From: Flabesymbios commensalis
Taxonomy: Eukaryota; Annelida; Polychaeta; Terebellida; Flabelligeridae
Reading direction: 5' to 3'
Assembly: GCA_964017125.1 (NCBI GenBank)
Contig: OZ024903.1
Coordinates: 85,490,865-85,554,864, forward strand
Length of the DNA stretch: 64,000 nt
In this document: piece by piece, positions 57,256 to 64,000 of the stretch
Layout: every line of letters starts with the position of its first letter
How positions within the stretch are numbered: the first letter of the stretch is position 1
Notes under the pieces: model-generated
Databases searched by the model: none
The model's input: the letters and a program-made list of their open reading frames with translations, nothing else
What the model was told of the DNA's origin: nothing
Made by a program: the position numbers and the translations under genes

Positions 57256-59025
57256 CTACACTTTATCGTCTCCGACAATAACATATTTGTGTGGATTTTG
57301 TGCGACAAGGCCAGATGTTGGATTATGCTGCCAGTCGTGTGAAGCGAGTATAGAATCGGATGCAAACCGTAGTCCACAGTATCGACAAGCATACCGTCTC
57401 TGTCCAGAATGCATCCACTCGTGCTCCTGCCGTATTGCGGGAGTGGAAAACTTAGCCCTACAAAGATGGCACTCGTATGTTCTCTTTCCCTCATGGGACA
57501 GCTCATGCTGTTTCTTTAGATCTTCTTTGACAAAATGTGCCCCACATGATTTGCATGCATATATTAATTGCTTGGCTCCTGTCTTTCTGCTGATGCGACC
57601 ATGTGAATGCCCTACTAGTGAATATTTGCCAGTCTCTTTTTCTTTTTTTTCCCCGGAGGTAGATTTTTTTACAATTGACTTTTTACTGGTAATGAATGAT
57701 ACTACTGGTACAACCGCCTTCTTAGCAGAAGTCAATTTTTGTCGCTTTTTTATGGATTCAATTCTTTCATTTGCTGATAACGGTGCTGTACACAGCTTTT
57801 GTTTATGTAATCGATGATGATAAAATTTACCATCAGTTTGTTGTATCTCTTGTGATTCACTTATACATGTACTTGAGCAACTTTTATCTGTACTGTGTAC
57901 CCTGCTTGCACTACATTGTTTTGAGTTTCCCTTTTCCACAGCATAGTCTGTCCTATTGTTACTCCCAATAATTGTAACATCCTCATCTCTGATACTTACA
58001 TCAGACTCACTACATAACTGCTGCTGGCTAACATCACCATTATCATCTTCATCACTTAAGCAGCAGCTAAGATCTATCATGGTTGAGGCATCAGCAGCTC
58101 CATCTTGAGTGTCATCATCATGTGCATCTTTAAGTGAAACTACATTTGATATGATAAAATTGCTAGTGTTACTGGTTTGATCCATGGGCAAAGAATCTTT
58201 ACCACCTTCATTAGATTGCAAAGACGTTATTGGGACTTTCAATAAACCATTACTAATAATAGCCACTGGATAAGGTTCCCTTGTATCATCTTCTTCCTCG
58301 AACACTCCATCTTTCACCTGGTTGTTAAAGTTGATCATCTGCCCAGAATCATGTGGAGGAGTACATATAATGTTATGTTCTTCTGATACATCTGCATCTG
58401 ATGAGGATACCATAGGTATTAACGATGGAACTGGACAAATCGATGACACTTTTGGTGGCATTGCACTCATATTATCAGGCTGAATTTGAATAGCCGTAGG
58501 AGAGGGGTCTATGTCGGAGATGAAATTGGACAGATCACAAGCACTAATTGTTTCGGACAGGCTCAAATCACCCGTATTTTTACCGGACTCAACAAAACCA
58601 CTTTTTTTCTTGTGACTCTCAACATCACCACTATCAGATATTTTATCACCTTCACAGTCATAAAATAGGAGTGGTGGTGGCTTTGATAAACTAGTTTCAA
58701 TGGATTGTGACGAGGTGGCTGCAGTTGTCCTCGGTTCAGCGATGATTAATGGACCCTGCTGGTATGTAGCAAGATTATCATCAACTTCATCATTTTCTAG
58801 AGACTGTTTCTGCTGTATTGGTGAATCACACACGTTTATTGGTATATTTGTTGATGACACTGTTGGTAGAAGACTGATAGAATTTGTACTTCCATTGACA
58901 AACAAAGTACCTTGTGGTAACACAAGAGGTGAAGATTGATTGACATTAGTGGCAGGTGTACCAGCAGGCACACAAACAATCATATCCCCTGGCAACTGAA
59001 GCACTTGATAAGATGCCATTGCCAT
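57256..59025 (-). CDS. C2H2 zinc-finger protein, 589 residues, single coding exon
   Basis: Probably a nuclear DNA-binding protein. Three regular C2H2 fingers (C-x2-C-x12-H-x3-H) lie at residues 491-511 (CKSCGAHF...), 519-539 (CHLCRAKF...) and 547-567 (CRYCGLRF...). The linkers EGKRTYE and SGQRRYA are diverged TGEKPY-type. Residues about 425-480 are strongly basic (IKKRQKL, KKSIVKKS, KKEKE), a likely nuclear localisation region. Residues 1-400 are acidic, Ser/Thr-rich and apparently disordered (SCCLSDEDDNGD). The start is bounded by an in-frame TGA directly before ATG 59025. Met3 (59019, GCAATGG) has the better context and may be used. The frame ends at TAG 57256-57258, 22 residues past finger 3. 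No specific family was recognised. Stop-free length and domain integrity argue for a live host gene. Confidence 0.88.
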   Translation of the reverse strand: MAMASYQVLQLPGDMIVCVPAGTPATNVNQSSPLVLPQGTLFVNGSTNSISLLPTVSSTNIPINVCDSPIQQKQSLENDEVDDNLATYQQGPLIIAEPRTTAATSSQSIETSLSKPPPLLFYDCEGDKISDSGDVESHKKKSGFVESGKNTGDLSLSETISACDLSNFISDIDPSPTAIQIQPDNMSAMPPKVSSICPVPSLIPMVSSSDADVSEEHNIICTPPHDSGQMINFNNQVKDGVFEEEDDTREPYPVAIISNGLLKVPITSLQSNEGGKDSLPMDQTSNTSNFIISNVVSLKDAHDDDTQDGAADASTMIDLSCCLSDEDDNGDVSQQQLCSESDVSIRDEDVTIIGSNNRTDYAVEKGNSKQCSASRVHSTDKSCSSTCISESQEIQQTDGKFYHHRLHKQKLCTAPLSANERIESIKKRQKLTSAKKAVVPVVSFITSKKSIVKKSTSGEKKEKETGKYSLVGHSHGRISRKTGAKQLIYACKSCGAHFVKEDLKKQHELSHEGKRTYECHLCRAKFSTPAIRQEHEWMHSGQRRYACRYCGLRFASDSILASHDWQHNPTSGLVAQNPHKYVIVGDDKV

Positions 59026-59179
59026 TCATACATTGAATTATGAAACACTCATAATAGAAAGTAAAAGACGATCTGGTTTTGTGCACACATCCTCAACGCT
59101 CCCACAATAATGACAACAGTTAGCTATTGTAAAATATATTTATCGTCACAAACTGCTTTTTATCTTCACTTTCTGCATT
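59026..59179 (-). promoter_or_regulatory. 5' UTR of the zinc-finger gene with a cluster of upstream ATGs
   Basis: Assuming splicing at 59180, this leader contains upstream ATGs at 59178 (10-codon frame), within GAGGATGTGTGC (short frame), in TTATGAGTG, and at 59033 and 59029. The last two are out of frame and overlap the main start. All have weak contexts, so leaky scanning to Met1 or Met3 is plausible. The real transcript start is unknown. Confidence 0.4.
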
Positions 59180-59200
59180 CTGTAAATAGAAGAAAAAAAA
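59180..59200 (-). promoter_or_regulatory. Candidate splice acceptor in the 5' UTR of the zinc-finger gene
   Basis: On the minus strand TTTTTTTTCTTCTATTTACAG is a strong pyrimidine tract plus CAG, with AG at 59181-59180. It suggests a non-coding first exon further upstream (higher coordinates). Confidence 0.55.
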
Positions 59201-59204
59201 GCAT

Positions 59205-60400
59205 TGATAACAATTTCAGTGAATGTTGACCTGAGATGTTGATTTAAAGTTCGGCTGATATCAGAATATTATTTAAAAATAGTTCAAACTATAATATTGT
59301 GAAAAAAAATGTGACGTCATTTTAAAATAAAACACAAGAAAAAATAATTTGGCCTATGATTTTCATAATTATGTCTCAACAATGTCTGAACCATGTAAAT
59401 CTAACTACCATGTAAATCATGATAATACAGCAAAGCTATGCAATAATTAACCTGAAATCTAATCGATTACATATCATCAATATTCTCAATTTTACATAAC
59501 ACTCAATCGTAAAATTGTAATATCCCCTTAATTGCAATGTTACTCAGGCCAAATGCATTATGTGTTTGCAAATCTACTGACTAGAAGTAAAACTCTACTC
59601 TCCCTCCCTGGAGGATAAAATGTGTGACCCTTGTAATATAAGTTAACTATAACTTTGCCTAGCCAACGTCCCATAGCATCAAGCTCTACCAGGAAACACC
59701 AACCATTTACTCAAATGTTGTTGGACAAAGTTTGTCCAACAATCAAGATGTCAATTTTGACTGGCTAAAATTTCCTCGGGGGAATTTGTTCATTCTGGCG
59801 AAAAAAAGTTTTAGTTCTCAGCAAAAAAGAATTGTTGTGAGGTGAAAATTCATAGCTCACCCATGTCACCCCCTGTATCACCTATAGGCTCCGTGGATCG
59901 AACATGATAGGCCTATGTATATAACACTTACCCTGTGAGCTCCATCATCGCATGGCTGCTGTATAAGGCAAATTAAAAAAAAACTTGTTACATAGTTATT
60001 AACCCTGCGAGCTCCATCGTCTCATGTCTGCATCACATGGCATATTTAAAATATATCACAAGGTGCAAAGTTGTCATTTGTGATTTTGATTATATCTGCC
60101 TCCTTGGGTATATCACACAGCCAGCACATTATTCATTTGCAGGTGGGAATTGCGAAAGTTACATCTTGACATTTTAAAGAAAATATTACACAAGTACGTG
60201 GGAATATCCCAGATGATGTTTTAATTAATTTAAATTTTCACCACACCCGTAACTTATTATTCTAAAATTAAATTATAAAATAAAAGGCCAGCCATAATTC
60301 TGGCATATTTTAGACTCTATGATTAACATGATTAAGAGACTCAGTCAGCATACATTATCTCAGATTTTATACATCAGAGCATATTACATAGTGCAAACTT
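59205..60400. other. No gene seen; possible 5' intron of the zinc-finger gene
   Basis: AT-rich. A pair of words, CCCTG(T/C)GAGCTCCATC with (G/T)CATG, occurs at 59935 and 60003, about 68 bp apart, a small tandem duplication. A short hairpin, TTGGACAAAGTTTGTCCAAC, is at 59721. Confidence 0.4.
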
Positions 60401-60402
60401 TT

Positions 60403-61712
60403 TTGAGGGGGTAACCTCAGATCAGCCTGCCTTTTCTAACCTACGGTACGGGGGGGGGGGGGGGACCTCAGATCCGCCTGCCTTTTCAAGCCTACGGTAC
60501 GAGGGGGGGAACCTCAGATCCACCTGCCTTTTCTAACCTACGGTACGGGGGGGGGGAACCTCAGATCCGCCTGGCTTTTCAAGCCTACGGTACGAGGGGG
60601 GGAACCTCAGATCCACCTGCCTTTTCTAACCTACGGTACGGGGGGGGGGGGGGGGGAACCTCAGATCCGCCTGGCTTTTCAAACCTACGGTACAAGGGGG
60701 GGGGAACCTCAGATCCGCCTGCCTTTTCAAGCCTACGGTACGAGGGGGGGAACCTCAGATCCACCTGCCTTTTCTAACCTACGGTACGGGGGGGGGGAAC
60801 CTCATATCCGCCTGGCTTTTCAAGCCTACGGTACAAGGGGGGGGGGGAACCTCATATCCGCCTGCCTTTTCTAACCTACGGTACGAGGGGGGGAACCTCA
60901 GATCCACCTGCCTTTTCTAACCTACGGTACGGGGGGGGGGGGGGGAACCTCAGATCCGCCTGGCTTTTCAAACCTACGGTACAAGGGGGGGGGGAACCTC
61001 AGATCCGCCTGCCTTTTCAAGCCTACGGTACGAGGGGGGGAACCTCAGATCCACCTGCCTTTTCTAACCTACGGTACGGGGGGGGGGAACCTCAGATCCG
61101 CCTGGCTTTTCAAACCTACGGTACAAGGGGGGGGGGGAACCTCAGATCCACCTGCCTTTTCTAACCTACGGTACGGGGGGGGGGAACCTCATATCCGCCT
61201 GGCTTTTCAAGCCTACGGTACAAGGGGGGGGGGGAACCTCAGATCCGCCTGCCTTTTCAAGCCTACGGTACGAGGGGGGGAACCTCAGATCCACCTGCCT
61301 TTTCTAACCTACGGTACGGGGGGGGGGGAACCTCATATCCGCCTGGCTTTTCAAGCCTACGGTACAAGGGGGGGGGGGAACCTCAGATCCGCCTGCCTTT
61401 TCAAGCCTACGGTACGAGGGGGGGAACCTCAGATCCACCTGCCTTTTCTAACCTACGGTACGGGGGGGGGGGAACCTCAGATCCACCTGCCTTTTCTAAC
61501 CTACGGTACGGGGGGGGGGGGGAACCTCAGATCCACCTGCCTTTTCTAACCTACGGTACGGGGGGGGGGGAACCTCAGATCCGCCTGGCTTTTCAAACCT
61601 ACGGTACAAGGGGGGGGGAACCTCAGATCCGCCTGCCTTTTCAAATCTACGGTACGAGGGGGGGAACCTCAGATCCACCTGCCTTTTCAAACCTATGGTA
61701 CACTTCTGTCAC
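60403..61712. repeat. G-run minisatellite, about 27 units of 46-52 bp, with higher-order order
   Basis: Each unit is AACCTCAGATCC(G/A)CCTG, then CCTTTTC(AAG/TAA)CC, TACGGTAC and a run of 6-18 G. Three main types recur: A (CCGCCTGCC, CAAGCC, ACGAGG), B (CCACCTGCC, TAACC, ACGGGG) and C/D (CCGCCTGGC, ACAAGG; D has CATATCC). The order C/D-A-B repeats at least five times, giving a trimer of about 140 bp. Regular G runs can form quadruplexes. The small frame on the minus strand is a repeat product. Confidence 0.92.
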
Positions 61713-62340
61713 CTGAGAATTAGGAATTTTTTTAAAAACGAAACCAGTCCGGTTGCTTTCTGGCTACATGGCTGTGTTCCAAATCAATTTTTTGAAAAAA
61801 TATTTGTGTTTTCTCAGTAAATATTTGCATCTTCTCAGTATAGCTATTCCAAGTAATAAATACCATCCACAATAATATTTTCAATATAAACTCAATCTTT
61901 TTAAACCTTTTGGGAAAATACTCTTATGAACTAGTTCTACACATGTATATAGACTATCTCTGTGTGTTTTTTGTTACATAGGGCCTAGTCCCGCTACAGG
62001 TTGGTTTTCGGTGTTTAAAAAGTGGCTTGACATATATCAAGTGGTTTTCCATACTTTTAGGACTTGCATTGAATATTTGTGACATGATCAGACAACTTTG
62101 TAAATTTGGTTAACCACCCTAGGCTAATAATAGGGCCTAAAAAAATTAATTGTTGGTTTCCGACTGGTTGTGAAAATAGAACACGGTAGGTGGCAATTTT
62201 ATTTTATTTTTTTTCATTATTTTACTTTTTTTCTAAAATTAATTCAGGGTAGGTAGGAAAATTATTTTATTATTTTACATTACTTTTTCCTTAATTTCCT
62301 TGCAAACATCGATACGGCTCAAGTATTAAAGGTTAAAGCC
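61713..62340. other. No gene seen
   Basis: AT-rich, many T runs, no frame. Could lie in a 5' intron of the zinc-finger gene. Confidence 0.4.
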
Positions 62341-62378
62341 CCGAATTGAAATGAGAGGTTTAAACAGCTGACATCGTT

Positions 62379-62790
62379 ATGGGCAGACCCATGCAGAATC
62401 AGTCTACACGAATTGCCCAGTCACAGTTAATTTTGTGGAACCTTGTGATTTTGTCAGAGTCTTCCGAGAAAAAAAATTCTAGACTTTTATGTAGATCTAT
62501 GTTCAAAATTTTAAAGGAGCTAGTCGAAATTCCTATGAATGACCGTTTAATCCCAGCAGATTAAAGAACATGTGGTGGGCACAATCAGGCCTATAAACAC
62601 ATCAGAGCTAACACCACACTGGGACAAAATTATTTTCGGCATCGAACTATCGCTGATTGGAATTCTCTTCCGGCACCTGCCATAGAATAGAAAACTGTAG
62701 CAGCGTTCAAGAGTCAGCTGGTCGCGACTAGATCTGCCAGCCTCTTTTCCCCCTTCCAGCCTGATACTCCACAATGAAGGGCTGCTGGAG
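62379..62790 (+). mobile_element. LINE fragment, reverse-transcriptase C-terminus (third lineage)
   Basis: The plus-strand frame has CRSMFKILKELVEIPMNDRL, IPAD, then (after an in-frame TAA near 62562) RTCGGHNQ, NYFRHRTIADWNSLPAPAIE and AAFKSQL. This is the standard end of RTE/CR1/Jockey polymerases: LCxxYKIxxxLVxIPxxDxLxPA, RxxRxxH, and FFxRTIxxWNSLPxxVV with FKxxL. A second in-frame TAG follows PAPAIE. Only the last 110 or so codons remain. Confidence 0.8.
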
Positions 62791-62799
62791 TAACTGGTC

Positions 62800-64000
62800 T
62801 ATACAAAGTTCTGTAGCATGTGTACCGCTATGTTATAAATTCTGGCTTACACATGTATGTTACAGTGTAAACACAACTCTGATCAGCACATGCATGCTTG
62901 CCTGCCAAATTCTGGCGTGTCACCCAGTGACTAAAACCGATATAGGCTAACCTAGGCTTAGATGCCGTTGAAATCATGTTGCTGGATTTTTTTGGATCTT
63001 GGGATGTCGATCTTCACACCCAATGCCACTTTGAAAAACACTGAATGGCAAACAAGTCTTAGTTCAGCCATAGTCATAGCAAGGAGGTTGGTCATAGTGG
63101 TTGCCGCTAATAATTTGCATTTGAAACAGCTGTCGGTGCGCGTGAGCGTGTCGAAAGTGAGCTGTTCCGTATTTTCATTTTGTAAACAAACACGAGATAC
63201 ATATAATCCTTGCCGGGAGATAGTGACAGATCGACAATGACGAAAGGCCCTGGCAGCCTTATTCGAGGCTAGCTATCCCAAACAAACAAACAAACAAACA
63301 ACACATGACGATCGCCGAGTTTGCCGCTGCCTATAAACGGTCCCGTTTTCTTGTAAAGAGATTGCAAATACTTTTGCTGTAGCCTAACTGTTCAACGGCG
63401 GACGGTCGGCAATATTTTATTTTATATTTTTGACAGGCATAAAATTTACTGAGACGCAAACATCGGCAAAGGGTGGTAGGCAATCAGAAACCAATAATTA
63501 TTTTTTTTAGGCCTAGGGAGGCTAACAAAATTTTCGAAGTTGTCTGATCAAGTCACAAATAAGCCCAAAATATACATCTTGTGCTCCTGATGGCAATGCT
63601 TTTTATTTTGTCTTGATTGGTTATGTAGTTTTTTAGTTATACATTCATTATATAGCAGCCCTCCTGATTTTTGTCAACCCCATTTTTTTTAAATTGTATA
63701 CTATTTTCAAATGAACACTATTTTATTAATATTTATTGTCCATCTAAGAAATTTGGCAAATGTAATCATAAAATTTGGAGATATGAATTGGCATAGTTCA
63801 TCCTAAAAGGCGAATTTAGCTTGTTTGCCTTTTCTGTTTTCTACACAACTTTTTCATGTATTTCACAGTCAACGTGCCAATATATGGTCTATAATCTCAT
63901 TTGACATAACAACATGATGGCAACTGTAATATCTTTCCAAATATATTCTTCTTTTTGAAATAACATAATAATTGAAGGTGCATGGACACTAGGCGTAAAG
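62800..64000. other. No definite gene; CpG-bearing stretch and AAAC repeat
   Basis: From 63080 to 63410 the sequence is richer in CpG than its surroundings, and an (AAAC)n run lies at 63272-63301. A 26-codon frame with an ATG at 63306 (ACACATGACGATCGCC) runs into a GT (TTCTTGTAAAG), and could be a small first exon on the plus strand. Equally, the area could hold the promoter and first exon of the zinc-finger gene on the minus strand. Neither is supported further. Confidence 0.25.

Noticed and set aside
57183-57817. Frames overlapping the zinc-finger exon
   Set aside because: Shadows of the zinc-finger frame; the regular C2H2 spacing exists only in the minus-strand 589-residue frame.
61496-61690. 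64-residue frame with Arg-Arg-Phe-Glu-Lys repeats
   Set aside because: Translation of the G-run minisatellite.
63306-63386. Short frame MTIAEFAAAYKRS... as a gene
   Set aside because: Only 26 codons, with no downstream exon visible before the window ends; mentioned only as a possibility.

Overview
This window looks like intergenic and intronic DNA from a repeat-rich animal genome, most likely a marine invertebrate deuterostome (echinoderm or hemichordate type). The pointers are AT-rich sequence with sparse exons, several non-LTR retrotransposon lineages, tRNA-derived SINEs, many hairpin-shaped MITEs, long tetranucleotide arrays, and a strong excess of the octamer TAGGCCTA. The assignment is inference; no species-diagnostic gene was found.

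Two host genes can be supported. On the plus strand, 24121-29794 holds a single-pass membrane protein gene: a main coding exon (24187-25009, one transmembrane helix and a long Ser/Lys-rich tail) and a phase-compatible last exon (29688-29794), separated by a 4.7 kb intron full of repeats. On the minus strand, 57256-59025 is an apparently uninterrupted 589-residue coding exon for a nuclear protein with three C-terminal C2H2 zinc fingers. It is preceded by a 5'UTR with a good splice acceptor and several out-of-frame upstream ATGs. A short GC-rich ORF at 5121-5267 is a weak first-exon candidate.

The rest is mostly mobile and tandem DNA. 0-8 kb: GC-rich block, chimeric SINE, CATT array, and several MITE families. 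13-15 kb: two tandem arrays (about 380 bp and 165 bp units). 15-18 kb: three SINEs with two different tRNA-like heads. 18.4-22.2 kb: a damaged APE-type LINE (minus). 26.4-27.5 kb: LINE 3' end flanked by GAAT arrays. 31.3-31.9 kb: GATT array changing to GATC. 35-36 kb: second LINE lineage. 39.6-43.7 kb: broken copy of a dispersed uncharacterised protein family, split by a 1.8 kb foldback element. 43.9-50.1 kb: a run of tandem arrays and TIR elements, including a 195 bp element with duplicated CRE-TATA modules, a 26 bp minisatellite built on a CCGCGG palindrome, and a roughly 390 bp array carrying RFX X-box palindromes. 50.7-55 kb: a cluster of TTAA-flanked hairpin MITEs. 60.4-61.7 kb: a G-run minisatellite with higher-order structure. 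62.4-62.8 kb: a third LINE lineage.

Nothing here forms a pathway. The dominant theme is repeat biology: elements nested in each other, SINE tails next to microsatellites, and repeats carrying recognisable transcription-factor sites. All coordinates and counts were read by eye.
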